A DNA stretch of 64,000 nucleotides from Gymnothorax reevesii (lineage: Eukaryota > Chordata > Actinopteri > Anguilliformes > Muraenidae), in contig CM056574.1 in assembly GCA_029721435.1 (NCBI GenBank), forward strand, positions 7,706,001-7,770,000, in the 5' to 3' direction. The first letter of the stretch is position 1; the number at the start of each line of letters is the position of its first letter. The position numbers were made by a program, and so were the translations under genes. The notes below the pieces were generated by a model. The model was not told the DNA's origin. It worked only from the letters and a program-made list of their open reading frames with translations, and did not search any database. Shown in pieces: positions 11,484-22,945 of the stretch.

Positions 11484-11860
11484 GCTCATAAAGGCTGCAT
11501 CCTAATTCTATAAAGAGCAAAGAACTGAACTCGCAAACCAAGATAAACCGGAAATTATTTGACTAGTATCCGTGGCAAGGAGCTCTGAACTGTATGCTTG
11601 GGAAGAGAAGGAGCCCATTGGCTCCTCGGTCATTTCCTCACAGCAAGGGAACACAGGAACAAACTAGGAAGCAAGAAAAACAATGAATATGGACCACAGT
11701 CCTTTGCAGCTATGGCGATTGTAAACGTCATTCAATCACAAAGTTTTCCGATAATTTGCGAAGCCATCTTTGCTGTCAAGCGCAAAACATACTGAGGGAA
11801 AGAACATCTGATATTTCTAAAACATGAACAAGGAACCTTTCGAGTCTCCCTACAGCTTTC
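11484..11860 (+). repeat. Dispersed repeat, copy A
   Basis: This segment is homologous to 42570-42905 in the same orientation. Shared landmarks in order are GGCTGCATC, TTGGCTCCTCGGT / CAGCTCCTTGGTT, AATATGGACCA, TTTGCAGCT, GGCGATTGTAAA and GGAAAGAACATCTGAT / GGAAAGGACATCTGAT. No open frame is conserved between the copies, so it is a non-coding interspersed repeat. The family is unassigned. Confidence 0.75.
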
Positions 11861-12269
11861 CCATCACCCGCCTGCCGTTTTAGGGCAGGGTCAAGGAAAC
11901 AAGCCACCAGCTTCAGAGATTTCAGATCCAGTCCAGTTCCTGTTGAGCACTTCCTGCTTCCTGGTTTCCACTTTACATCTGAACACTGATTCCAGAACTC
12001 TGTTCACATTCAGACTTAGATCTCAAGATGGAGATTGTGGCAGTGGTTAGCAGTGATCCATCTGGTCAGTGAAGTCTGCCGTAAAGGTAAGGTCATTCCT
12101 CAACAGTCTGCAATGAACCCTGACCTCACCCACTTCATTTCAATTCTTCCGGACTCTGGGAAATATAATGCTGATCACAATCATATTAAAGCAAACAGAA
12201 ATGCCAGATTAGATTAATTCAGCCTCATCTCTGACTCATGACATCTGGGCAGGCGGGGTGCGGCTGTAC
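11861..12269. other. Non-coding stretch
   Basis: Contains a second copy of a CAGTTCCTGTTG...CACTTCCTGCTTCCTG phrase (11934-11962) also present at 11440-11470, a hint of old local duplication. No gene seen. Confidence 0.5.
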
Positions 12270-12384
12270 GTGCGTGTGTGTGTGTGTGTTTGTGTGTGTG
12301 TGTGCGCATGTGTGGGTCTCCATGTGTGTATGCATGTGTGTGTGTGTGTGTGTGTGTACGTGTCTGGGTCTCCATGTGTGCATG

Positions 12385-12430
<46 letters not shown>

Positions 12431-12539
12431 TGTGTGTGTGTCACCATGTGTGTATGCATGTGTCTTTCTGTGTGTGAGTGTGTGTGTTCCTGTGCGAGTG
12501 TCTCCATGAGTGTGTGTGTGTTCTTGTGTGCGCTCAAGG

Positions 12540-12572
<33 letters not shown>

Positions 12573-12640
12573 TCCATGTGCGTATCTGTGTTTGCCTGTG
12601 TGTGCAAGTGTGTAGGTGTGTATGTGTGTGTGTGTGTGTG

Positions 12641-12703
<63 letters not shown>

Positions 12704-12724
12704 GTGTGTGTGTGTGTGTGAGTG
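12270..12724. repeat. Long compound GT-rich repeat block
   Basis: About 455 bp of GT dinucleotides broken by recurring words GGGTCTCCATGTGTG and TGTGTATGCATGTG. TCTCCATG appears repeatedly (near 12317, 12370, 12501 and 12571), showing amplification of larger GT-containing units. Long His/Thr-rich and Cys/Val-rich frames here are artefacts. Confidence 0.97.
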
Positions 12725-14320
12725 CGATCAGTCTCAGAGGTAAGCTTGGCTGTAGGACAGAGCAGGTGTATCGACAGTCTTAATGAAGATGTAGCTCCAT
12801 GCAGTTTGTGCCAGCTCTCGCTCCCAAATAAATAAAGAAATAAATACATCCTTTCAGGTAGCACCAAGCTGACATAATAAACTCAATTCAGAGCTATTTT
12901 ATCAGTCTATTTAACAGGTAAGCAAATTAAAAAAAAAACTCAGAGCAGCATATTACCAGCTCCAATCTCAACGGTATACACGCAAAAAGCAAAATAAGGA
13001 AATATAAAAAATCTTTGTACGGTGAAAGATTCTTGTTTTTTACTCCTTAAAAATCTTACAGATCCTAAAATTACGTTTCTCACAGATCAATGTGAGATTA
13101 TTATTATTATTATTATTATTATTGTTTGATCACATCTTCAGAGGGGCATCGTTAAGAGACAATTCAAGGGTCTCCATAAAAGCCTAGTTATATTTTACTC
13201 ATATTTTCCATACCATACTTCATACAAACACATATTGATTCCTCATTTTAATTTGAACTCAGTGAACGGCAGAGAGGAGTTAGACAGAGCGCACAGCAGT
13301 TTGTACTGCGGGGATGGACAAAATATCAGAAAATAAACAAATGTCTTTAAAGTCTCTGAGCCACAATTACAAAGCATCCGCACAGATTCCAATTAATCTG
13401 AATGTTAATTAGCAGCATTTGTTTGCTTGAAAGCGGACTGAACAGCAGCACTTGGCCGAGTCCAAAGCAAAATGAGGATTTAAAATTCAAACGGAATTTA
13501 AAATGGGCCAAATGGTGCCTCAGTTGAAAGTATTTTGGCCATAAAAACAGGAAGATTATTTGCAGAGGCGTGGAGAACTGTGTCAAAAAAATGACGAAAA
13601 CGTGTCAAGCGCAGCGAAAAATAACCACGGCAGTGAGTCAAAGGTCTCCAACGAGAACAGAAATGGACATGAGGTAGGACAGCCGCTAAATGACCACTGA
13701 ACTAGTGCGTTAAAAATCAGCACAGACCCAAAACAATCCACATCTCCTCAAAAACACGGACTTATGATCGTCACAAAGCTGGTATTTATGGCAGCGTTTC
13801 CTGTGTGCAATATCTCTTTGGGCGTTTCGGATATATAATACTCAATTTTTCATTCATGCACATTTCCCTCGGCATCGCGCGCAAACATCTCGCAGAAAAT
13901 AACGCTCGCTCCCTCCTGGTCTCTTGTGATGTCACAGATCTCCTGAAGTGTTCATTTCCTGTCAGGCTTGCTGGCAGGCAGTGCTCTCAGAGTGAGATTC
14001 TCCTGCGGGATTATTTCCTGTTCTCCACTTCCTCTAAAGGAGTGGTAATAGATAATGACATTTATTAGCAGTGACACCGGGTGTTGTTGGGTTGCGATAC
14101 TGTAGGGATCGTTGCAGCCTGCGACCCAGGCGCAGTAATGTGGTAATAGCAGGAGGAGTAACATGACATGACACTGTCACAGCGCATCCCGCACTCCAGC
14201 CTCGCTCCGAGACCAGCGGAGGAAACGTGATGAGATCGTCAGGGAAGGAGAGAGAGGGTCAGGCTGTCCTCTTCTGCAGCCTCTTCTCTCAACTCCACAA
14301 TCCAAAAAACGGCTTCTCTA
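12725..14320. other. AT-rich non-coding stretch with an (ATT)n microsatellite
   Basis: Pure ATT run at 13097-13123. The rest is unique sequence. Frames of 60-90 aa show no domain signature. From about 13900 to 14300 the composition is more GC-balanced. Confidence 0.6.
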
Positions 14321-16003
14321 AAGGCCGCACCTGCTGTCAGTCAACACGCTCGACTCTGCTATTGCAAAAACGCCTGTTCTAGAGTCCACACCTCCTGTCA
14401 GTCAACACGCTCGACTCTGCTATTGCAAAAACGCCTGTTCTAGAGTCCACACCTCCTGTCAGTCAACACGCTCGACTCTGCTATTGCTAAAACGCCTGTT
14501 CTAGAGTCCACACCTCCTGTCAGTCAACACGCTCGACTCTGCTATTGCAAAAACGCCTGTTCTAGAGTCCACACCTCCTGTCAGTCAACACGCTCGACTC
14601 TGCTATTGCAAAAACGCCTGTTCTAGAGTCCACACCTCCTGTCAGTCAACACGCTCGACTCTGCTATTGCAAAAACGCCTGTTCTAGAGTCCACACCTCC
14701 TGTCAGTCAACACGCTCGACTCTGCTATTGCAAAAACGCCTGTTCTAGAGTCCACACCTCCTGTCAGTCAACACGCTCGACTCTGATATTGCAAAAACGC
14801 CTGTTCTAGGGTCCACACCTCCTGTCAGTCAACACGCTCGACTCTGCTATTGCAAAAACGCCTGTTCTAGAGTCCACACCTCCTGTCAGTCAACACGCTC
14901 GACTCTGCTATTGCTAAAACGCCTGTTCTAGGGTCCACACCTCCTGTCAGTCAACACGCTCGACTCTGCTATTGCAAAAACGCCTGTTCTAGAGTCCACA
15001 CCTCCTGTCAGTCAACACGCTCGACTCTGCTATTGCAAAAACGCCTGTTCTAGAGTCCACACCTCCTGTCAGTCAACACGCTCGATTCTGCTATTGCAAA
15101 AACGCCTGTTCTAGAGTCCACACCTCCTGTCAGTCAACACGCTCGACTCTGCTATTGCAAAAACGCCTGTTCTAGAGTCCACACCTCCTGTCAGTCAACA
15201 CGCTCGACTCTGCTATTGCAAAAACGCCTGTTCTAGGGTCCACACCTCCTGTCAGTCAACACGCTCGACTCTGCTATTGCAAAAACGCCTGTTCTAGAGT
15301 CCACACCTCCTGTCAGTCAACACGCTCGACTCTGCTATTGCAAAAACGCCTGTTCTAGAGTCCACACCTCCTGTCAGTCAACACGCTCGACTCTGCTATT
15401 GCAAAAACGCCTGTTCTAGGGTCCACACCTCCTGTCAGTCAACACGCTCGACTCTGCTATTGCAAAAACGCCTGTTCTAGAGTCCACACCTCCTGTCAGT
15501 CAACACGCTCGACTCTGCTATTGCAAAAACGCCTGTTCTAGAGTCCACACCTCCTGTCAGTCAACACGCTCGACTCTGCTATTGCAAAAACGCCTGTTCT
15601 AGAGTCCACACCTCCTGTCAGTCAACACGCTCGACTCTGCTATTGCAAAAACGCCTGTTCTAGAGTCCACACCTCCTGTCAGTCAACACGCTCGACTCTG
15701 CTATTGCAAAAACGCCTGTTCTAGAGTCCACACCTCCTGTCAGTCAACACGCTCGACTCTGCTATTGCAAAAACGCCTGTTCTAGAGTCCACACCTCCTG
15801 TCAGTCAACACGCTCGACTCTGCTATTGCAAAAACGCCTGTTCTAGAGTCCACATCTCCTGTCAGTCAACACGCTCGACTCTGCTATTGCAAAAACGCCT
15901 GTTCTAGAGTCCACACCTCCTGTCAGTCAACACGCTCGACTCTGCTATTGCAAAAACGCCTGTTCTAGTGGCCACACCTGCTGTCAGTCAACACTCTCGA
16001 CAA
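14321..16003. repeat. 61-bp minisatellite, 28 register-perfect copies
   Basis: The phrase GTCAACAC recurs from 14340 to 15987 at exactly 61-bp spacing. That makes 27 equal intervals and 28 occurrences with no insertion or deletion. Units differ only by rare substitutions: TAGGG for TAGAG in four units (near 14810, 14932, 15237 and 15420), GCTAAAA for GCAAAAA in two, and single changes near 14786, 15086 and 15854. The outermost units share CACCTGCTGTCAG where internal units have CACCTCCTGTCAG, so the edges are older than the homogenised centre. No frame crosses it usefully. Confidence 0.99.
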
Positions 16004-16139
16004 ATGTGCTGAGCTTGTACGTATCACAGTACATAATTTGCTGTGAATCAATACAACTGCTGCTGCCACTACACTTTTATTACTATCACTGCCACTAGAG
16101 TTTTCACTGATTCAGCTGCATAAAGCAATATATGCAAGC

Positions 16140-16175
<36 letters not shown>

Positions 16176-16759
16176 GTTAAATCAGTTTATAAAATAGTAA
16201 CTACATGCTTATTATGCTGTTATATATTTTGTTCTTTTTTTAAGGCCTCATTAACCTTCAGCAGCTTATCTCAGCTTAAGCATATCAGTGAGCCTTTTTT
16301 TCCAGTTTCTAATCAACTGCCTCAGAATAAAAACATGGGTATCAGATGCTGACAGGAAGTATGTTGTATATCCTGGAGATAAGCTTTAAAGCCATTATCT
16401 CTCTCGTGTGGAAAACCAGAAACAGTGATCAAAGCCACAGGCATCTTAAACGTGGGGCACAACAGGCCTGGAATCAATACTGCCGACAGCCAACTTCTAT
16501 TGTCTGATACGGCTTCTGAAGGTATTTCATCAATGAGCGCTGAGCTGGGTGGTGAGCCAAAGGCAGTCTTCCCTTAACTACAGAAACGACTCAGTCTGAC
16601 ACTGTCCCACATACTTGCCAACTTTGAGACACCAAGAACAGGGAGTGTTTTTGAGCGCCCGGCCCGACAGGGGGTTTGGGGGTCCTGCCTCAGGGAAATG
16701 TGAGCTTCTTCTTACAGTTTGGTGACTTTTCAAAAAACACAATAACAAAATAACAAGTG
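16004..16759. other. Non-coding stretch with an (AAT)n microsatellite
   Basis: AAT run at 16138-16173. A phrase around 16608-16640 (CCACATACTTGCCAACTTTG) resembles common fish interspersed sequence but is too short to assign. No gene. Confidence 0.55.
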
Positions 16760-17125
16760 CAGTGTGCAAGTTTGAATCAGTGCCAGTATTGCACTAGTCC
16801 CTATAATAAATCAGTCATTGCTTTGAGTCAGCTCTAAGTTTGAATGAGTCCATTTTGACGGCGCTTCTTTTTGATCAATCCCTGTTTTGATTCGAGCCTT
16901 CTTCTGAATAAGACTCATCACTAAATGAGCCCACTGGGAGTCATCCCCATACGAGTCAGTCCTTGTTTCCAGGCGGCCCCTGTACTGTGTACGCTCATAC
17001 TGAATCATTTCTGGTATTAAACCAGTCCATGTTATAAATCAGTGGTGGTTTTGAATTTCAGTTTTTGCTCAGTCTCTCTTTTGAATCACTTCCAGTTTTG
17101 AATCAGCCCCCGAGTCTGACTCACG
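16760..17125. repeat. Ancient degenerate minisatellite, ~20-bp unit
   Basis: Variants of TTTTGAATCAGTCC recur about every 18-24 bp: TTTGAATCAGTGCC, ATAAATCAGTC, TTTGAATGAGTCC, TTTTGATTCGAGCC, ACTGAATCATTTC, ATAAATCAGTGG, TTTTGAATCACTTCC and TTTTGAATCAGCCC. Divergence between units is high, so the array is old and no longer homogenising. Confidence 0.65.
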
Positions 17126-17639
17126 GCCTGCGGGATATCTTGACGTAGCGCCGTCTGTATTCTCGGCAGGGCCGAGTACAGAGTGTGTTTACACTGCCTT
17201 ATTTCCTGACTAATCCACACTGCGCCTCTCATCAACTCTCCTGAAACAAAAAGACTAAAAAAAAAAAATTATAATCATGATGGGAAAGTAAGACTCAAAA
17301 GTATGTTGGATGTCAAAAAAGTGAAATATCCAGACAGCCTCTTCTTCTTCTGTTTTGGACGCAATGGTTTTCCCAGACAAAAAAGTTAAGGAAGTGGCTC
17401 CACAGCAGAGACCCGTAACTGAGTCTTTTAAAACGGACACAAACTCAACCCCCTGCTCACCTCACCATACCCCTTCTAGCCCCTCTGTCGGTGTTTCCAT
17501 AGGGATAATTACCACAGATACAATCGCTGTGCTTCCAACTGTGATGATTCGCTCAGAGGAAACAGTCCCAACTCAGGGATCATCCACATATCCTGAGTCA
17601 GGCCAAGAAGACACGAGGATTGCCAAGTCAAAAACAATG
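17126..17639. other. Non-coding stretch with a 109-aa frame of no known family
   Basis: A plus-strand frame (17355-17684) is Ser/Thr/Pro-rich with no recognisable domain, signal peptide or splice context. I do not call it a gene. Confidence 0.4.
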
Positions 17640-18240
17640 TCCAAAAAGCGAAGTGGACTAGACAGGCCGGGGTCGAACCAGTAACTCAGAGGTGCGGCGG
17701 TACATAGACGGCAGGCTAAAATCGTAATTGTAATCCAGAGCAGAGGGTCATACACAGGGCATCCAAACACAGAAATCGTCGTCAAACAAAAACCGTTCAA
17801 ATCCAAAGAAGGCAGAACAGGAACAGAAGGGCAGTGACAAACTCCAGGTCGAGAAAAACAGTCGTGAAGAAGGAATGAACAAAAAGCACACGAGGAGCTC
17901 TGCACCGATGAGAATTAATCAACGTTCTGTCAAGGAACGAACTGCAGTGAAGACTTTAAATAGACAAGAGGGAAGTCACATGCTATGCAGGGAACAGGTG
18001 AATTGGATAAGACTAATTACAGAGGTAAGCACACATGGGGACGTCCTAAACCACAAACAATTGGCAAAAACCAAAACACGGACAGGATCCACGCAGACAG
18101 CCTATGACAGATAAACAGCTCCGGTAAAGGAGTTCTAAGCACACAGTTAAGATTCCAGGATAGAGAGAAGCACAGCTGAGGTGCAGGAGCTGTAATCAGA
18201 GCGGAGTACAGCGAAAGCAAAAGGGGCGGAGTTACAGAAC
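17640..18240 (-). mobile_element. Possible retroelement 5' region, tentative
   Basis: On the minus strand the segment reads as a pyrimidine-rich leader: a TATTTAAAG TATA-like word near 17955 is followed by GCAGTTCG, GTTCATTCC and CTTCACGACTG, and ends near TGGTTCGACCCCGGCC (17667-17682). Leaders of this style occur at the 5' side of several fish retroelements. No gag or pol frame follows and no second copy is in the window, so the assignment is a hint only. Confidence 0.25.
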
Positions 18241-18267
18241 AGAGCAGAGCAGGGCAGAGTTAGTTAT

Positions 18268-19777
18268 TGAGTACAAATGAAAACGCACCACTTGAAAAAA
18301 GTCAAGATTTAAGTTCAAATGAACTTCAATATAATTTTCATACAACAACAACAACACTACAGTGACATCACCCGACATGCCAGGTGCAAGAAATGCGATA
18401 ATTTCAAGTTAACTGTAATGCTAGGCATTTTTTTGCAAAAACGCAACATCTTGCACGCACACCACGGGGAAAATGAATTTCACTCTGAATTTGTGCACAC
18501 ATTGCCTTTAAAAGCATGTGAATCCGAATAAAATTTCACTTCTTCACTGACACTTGTGAAACGTCGACACTGTGCCGCGACTTACAGCCCCTGAACGGTA
18601 ACGTGCCATAGGCATGCTTCAAATTGGCGCCATCACCAGGGAAATTGCCAGACGACTACACTGCGCACACACAACGATCGCAAGACTCCATCAAAGGTTT
18701 CTGCAAACGGGGAGCACTCGGGACCGTCCTCGACCGGGTGAACAACGTGTGACAACGGCACATCAGGACCGTCAGATCGTACGGGATCATGTCCGAGACC
18801 GAACACTACCAGCGACAAGAACGGCTGCTCAAGTCCAAGGACGACGTGGATTCATTCACCCCAACACTGTACGGAACCGTCTGCGAGCTGCAGGCCTGCG
18901 TGCACGACGTCCTTATTTCGGCCCCATATTGACGGTTCGTCACCGATAACCGGCGTCTACAGTGGGCAAACGGGCACCAGAATTGGCGACTACGACAATG
19001 GCACGGTGTCATCTTCTCTGACGAGTCACGATTTCACTTAAGGAACGCAGATGGCCATATACGTGTTTGGCGGAGACGTGGTGAACGTTATAAAGCCGAT
19101 TGTGTCGTTCAAACGGACCGTTGGGGTGGTGGCAGCATTATGATGTGGGGTGGAATAAGCTACCGTCACAGAACCCCTCTCCATATCTGCAGAGGAAGGG
19201 TGAACGGCGTCTACTACCGGGACCAGGTACTGCAGAACCATGTTGTGCCGTTCTTCAACCAACACCACGATGTCCACACGTTCCAACAGGACAACGCTAG
19301 GGCACACACTGCAAGGGTGTCCATGCAGTACCTTGCACAGCAGAACATCCTCATGCTTCAGTGGCCAGCTCTGTCACCCGACCTCTCCCCTATCGAGCAC
19401 TTATGGGATGAAATTGGACGACGTCTTTCACGTCGACGCCAGATGGACAACATCCGAGAACTTGAGGTTGCCCTTGTTCAGGAGTCGAATGCTATCTCTC
19501 AGAACACTATCCAGAGACTGATCAACTCCATGCGACGACGATGCACCGCATGTGTCAATGCAAATGGCGGTCACACCCGTTATTGACTTTCCTGTTTGAC
19601 CCCTACACCAGTTAAACCTCTCTTGCGCATTAACATTATCGTGAATGAAATTAAATGATGTTTACATGTCTTCTTAAATCATTCATCATCTCAAATGCAT
19701 CATACGTATATACTTCGCATATCAATCCGTGGAGCTATTCCAGATTTCGTGAGTGGTGTGTTTTCATTTCTACTCAG
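18268..19777 (+). mobile_element. Tc1-family DNA transposon, full length
   Basis: A 1510-bp element flanked by TA on both sides (18266-18267 and 19778-19779), the Tc1/mariner target duplication. The inverted ends match over about 26 bp: left TGAGTACAAATGAAAACGCA against right (reverse complement) TGAGTAGAAATGAAAACACA, followed by CCACT in both. It encloses one transposase gene on the plus strand. A small palindrome (AAGTTCAAATGAACTT) lies just inside the left end. The complete ends and largely intact coding part point to a fairly recent but now inactive copy. Confidence 0.93.
18572..19586 (+). pseudogene. Tc1 transposase, inactivated
   Basis: The transposase cuts and rejoins its own element at TA sites in the nucleus. 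The N-terminal part (about 18614-18944) encodes a paired-like helix-turn-helix region with EIARRLHCAHTTIARLHQRF. The catalytic half (18945-19586) is open throughout and ends HTRY. The DD34E triad is visible: Asp in FSDESRF (19020-19022), Asp in QQDNARAH (19290-19292) and Glu in SPIEHLW (19395-19397), with 34 residues between the last two. Three lesions are seen: GTG where the start ATG is expected (18572), TAA at 18599-18601, and a one-base loss near 18944-18945 that shifts the frame. A shortened product starting at 18614 or 19140 could not be a full enzyme. Host genes are not involved. Confidence 0.93.
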
Positions 19778-19779
19778 TA

Positions 19780-20451
19780 TATATTAAAAAAACAGTGATA
19801 TCTACACACCTAATCAGAATACGTGAATGTTAGTTGGTTAGTTTATGTACAGACAAAGGGATTAGTATACAGTAAAATTACCAGCACTAACTAAGCAACC
19901 TGGCAGTTAATTAATATGGTAATTTCAGAAAAGCAGGAAGGAGGGTAAAAATGAGACTGGAAGGAAGTTTGTGAAATACCGGAAAACTTCCGGAATCACC
20001 CAAAGCGTGTCTGCACACAGACGGGGGAGTGCACTGGCATGATAACACAAATCACATCAGACATTACAGGGGAGACAAGGTGCAATACAATAATGTAATG
20101 GGTGAATAAACATAAAAAATAATAAATACAAAACCAAGACAGATACAGAATTATAACACCAACACCACAGGGCATTTTGCTCACGAAACAGACGCAGTAA
20201 GTTTTCAACAGGGTAGATGGGCTAATAACCTGTTTGCTAAATTAGCTCAAACTCATTGCTTGCGTTATTTCAAAATAAATTCATAAATAAAAAAAACATT
20301 TTGGGTGAAATCAATCAAATTGAGGGCAGAATTCCCATTAAATATGTACCATCACCTGAAAGTATGTACCCGAATGGACTGTGATTTATCCAAAATAGAT
20401 GGCTTTGAATATTACAAACATTATGTGCCATATCTAGGAATGCAAACAGCA
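19780..20451. other. AT-rich non-coding stretch
   Basis: No exon, transposon end or tandem array recognised. Confidence 0.6.
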
Positions 20452-20692
20452 ACATCCGTCGGTCAGTCCGTCTGTCCATCAGCCTGTCTGTCTGTTGGTA
20501 GGTAGGTTAGTCAGTCAGTCGGCTGCTCACTCGCTCGATTTGTCCCTCTCGTCGTTCACTCGTTCTCTTGCTCGGTCGGTCGATCGCTCAGTCGGTCATT
20601 TTGTAGGTTCCTCTTTCGGTTGGTAGGTCAGTCAGTTGGTCGCTGGCTCGCTCGCTCAGTCCATCGCTCACACGGGCACGGATGTTTATTAA
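20452..20692. repeat. Cryptic tetranucleotide-rich tract (GTCN/CTCG)
   Basis: A stretch dominated by imperfect 4-bp words: GGTCAGTC, GTCTGTCTGT, TAGGTAGG, TCAGTCAGTC, CTCACTCGCTCG, CGGTCGGTCGATCG and GGCTCGCTCGCTCAG. No single motif persists for more than a few units, which is typical of slippage followed by mutation. Confidence 0.85.
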
Positions 20693-21292
20693 GGTCCAGT
20701 AGTCGAGTGCATGCACACGATTCGCCGAGGTTCTGTACGCTTTCTGACTCGCGTTGACCAAAAAGAGATGCGTGTTCATTGTGTCCAAACTAGAAGCATG
20801 AATCAACCATTTCTACAGTCCTTTCAGCACGATTCCAGCTCTCGTAAAAGGGAAGCACAGCGGCTCACTGCGCAGCTGCTTGTGTAAATGAAGCATCGCA
20901 CTGATAGGATGAATTTAATCAGTGTCACAGAACAGGCTGATTGCCACAAAATGGCTGCTTCTGTCAGGAAGCATCCAGGAGTGTGTTGTGATTTAGAGAG
21001 TTTAATTATGTCAAACAGGATTTATTTCAACAAATCCACATCGAGCCTGGCTTTGTTTTAACTCTCCCGTCTTTCAGCGACGCTGCCTCGATTTCACAGC
21101 TCGTTCAGCTGTGCGAAGGTAAGAATCCCGTTTCACCCAGTCGTCTGTTCGTTTAAAAATTAAGATTACATTACAGCTGAGTTTTTGTATCTTTGTATTG
21201 AAAAAAGCTGCGCAAGAGCAGACCCTGCCCAGGAACGGAAGGTTCGGGATCAGGAGTGATTTTCATTCAGTTAAATGAAATAAACTTTGTTT
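20693..21292. other. Non-coding stretch
   Basis: Unique sequence without a recognised gene or repeat. Confidence 0.55.
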
Positions 21293-21662
21293 GGCAGCAA
21301 GACATGAATCCAAACATTGAAAGGACTGGAATTGAAATGACAAACTGTGGAGTGGTCAGCTCAATCGCCTGATTTAAACCCCACACCGCAATTAGGGGGT
21401 CGTCTGTTATTAGATCATTGTGTTTCTGAAGTCTGCCCATTTTCAGAGACACAACAATGTTCAATATTACAGTCCATGTGGAAATGCACTAAGAATGATT
21501 CCCTGGTTAATATACCAAAAATTTTTACTCCAAATACAAAAGAAAACATTTAAAATATTTTTTGCTATATGTTATTCTATAAAAACAATTGCATGAAAAA
21601 CAATATCAAGAACTACTAACATAACTTGAATTAATACAATTATACACATTTGAATGGTAGTG
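21293..21662 (+). pseudogene. Tc1 relic: 3' transposase end plus right terminal repeat
   Basis: The frame from 21347 opens with EWSAQSPDLNP, the Tc1 block before the catalytic Glu, but continues TPQL, so the Glu is lost. The AT-rich 3' tail ends in CATTTGAATGGTAGTG followed by TA (21663-21664). That matches the outer end of Tc1 elements whose reversed terminus reads CACTACC(A/G)(T/C)TCAAA, the same type as the element starting at 44580. The 5' part of the element is missing. Confidence 0.75.
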
Positions 21663-21664
21663 TA

Positions 21665-22424
21665 GCTTACTTTGTTTTTTTCTTTTTTTTCAGCAGAATT
21701 AATTTTACTCACAAGGCAGGAGTAGACGATAACAAAGTTAAAAAGTCGTTAATTTACCCGTCTCAGGCCGTAGGGTGATGCGTAGCTTGTTTTGTTAATT
21801 TATTTGAGACGCTCACTCCTGATATTAGAGGTTCTGCGGCAACGAAAATAAATTCCACCGAAAAGCTCTCAGGAGCGGAGCAGTGTGATAAACATGGCGC
21901 CGTGGAGTCGCCATTATAATGTAAAAAAGTTGAGATTCTATGTGATCCTGACCTATAATCAATGCTAAAGGAAAATACTTCCATTTTTCTGATTCTTCAT
22001 AGCCAAACCCAGCTCTTGGGGGCGGGGCTGAATCATGATTGGCCGCACACTGACCTGCAGCACAGCGTAATGAGAGTGGCTCTAGGTTTGTAAGCAAAAG
22101 ATTGGAGGTTCGATTTTAAAGTAGCATTAAACCGTTTCACCCCCGAAGTGACACCCACCTGCAGTCATTCAACTTACAAAAATGCACACAGTTGAGTGAA
22201 GTTAGTCTTGCGCAGTCAGTGCAAACGAGATGAGGATTGACTAGGTGTGGGGGTGCTTGGTCAAAAAAAGCAATGCTTGGGTTAATATTTCGGTCACAAT
22301 TTATTTGAAGTGTTGCTCATAAAGGCTTTATACAGCATGTATAATGCCTTCATAAATGAGGCATAATGTCTTCATAAATCATACATAAGCAAATGTCATA
22401 CTTTGTAAAGGGTGGAATCAAACA
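21665..22424. other. Non-coding stretch with a possible old SINE head
   Basis: GAGTGGCTCTAGGTTTG...GGAGGTTCGATTTTA (about 22074-22120) looks like a degraded A-box/B-box pair of a tRNA-derived SINE; confidence is low. The remainder is unique. Confidence 0.35.
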
Positions 22425-22560
22425 TCATGAGTTTGAATCCAGTCTGGGGCTTTTCTGCGTGGCGTTTGCATGTTCTCCTCCTGGTTTTGTCCCGTAGTCC
22501 AAAGACATGCAGGTCAGGTTTATTGGAGACTCTAAATTACTCGTTGGTATTCTGACACGA
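22425..22560 (+). mobile_element. V-SINE-like fragment
   Basis: A B-box-like GAGTTTGAATCC (22430-22441) is followed by GTTTGCATGTTCTCC and AGTCCAAAGACATGCAGG, the conserved central domain of the fish V-SINE type. The A box and tail are unclear. The same core is found in opposite orientation at 46365-46700. Confidence 0.7.
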
Positions 22561-22828
22561 GAAGGCTAAAGAATTGCTGAAAGAGTCATTAAACAATAAA
22601 GAAACTATCACTAATACGGCAACTGTCAGACCTTCGCCTGTATACAGGGGGGCTGCAGGACGGCCGAGATTAAACATTCGGGGGGGCAAAATACCTCCCT
22701 CTCAACTGACAGTCAGGCTCCTTCTGTTTTTAATGATTATACTTTATTAACACCTTCTCCAAAGATCCGAGTAATCTTTCGGCAGGTAAATAAGTTAGTG
22801 TGGATAACTGACTAAAATTATTGATTAA

Positions 22829-22941
22829 CCCTTGGAGCACGAAATGCAGGGAAGCTCTTTTAAATGAGTTACCACATGATAGGTTTTCAACAGCACAAGA
22901 CAATTAAATTTGTTTTTTTTTTTATTTCAGCGCTCCAAGGG
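22829..22941. mobile_element. piggyBac-type MITE, 113 bp
   Basis: Flanked by TTAA on both sides (22825-22828 and 22942-22945). The ends are inverted: left CCCTTGGAGCAC, right GCGCTCCAAGGG. TTAA duplication and CCCT termini are hallmarks of piggyBac. The internal phrase AGCTCTTTTAAA...GAGTTACCACA...ATAGGTTTTCAACAG is shared with the MITE at 45997-46187, so both belong to one family. No coding capacity. Confidence 0.88.
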
Positions 22942-22945
22942 TTAA

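Noticed and set aside
12214..12867. 217-aa minus-strand open frame
   Set aside because: Mostly translation of the GT/CA block with short unique ends.
14321..16003. CRISPR-like array because of regular 61-bp spacing
   Set aside because: The whole 61-bp unit is repeated; there are no unique spacers, and the context is vertebrate-type.
17355..17684. 109-aa plus-strand frame as a small gene
   Set aside because: No domain, low-complexity Ser/Thr/Pro composition, no splice or promoter context, and it partly overlaps a probable repeat.
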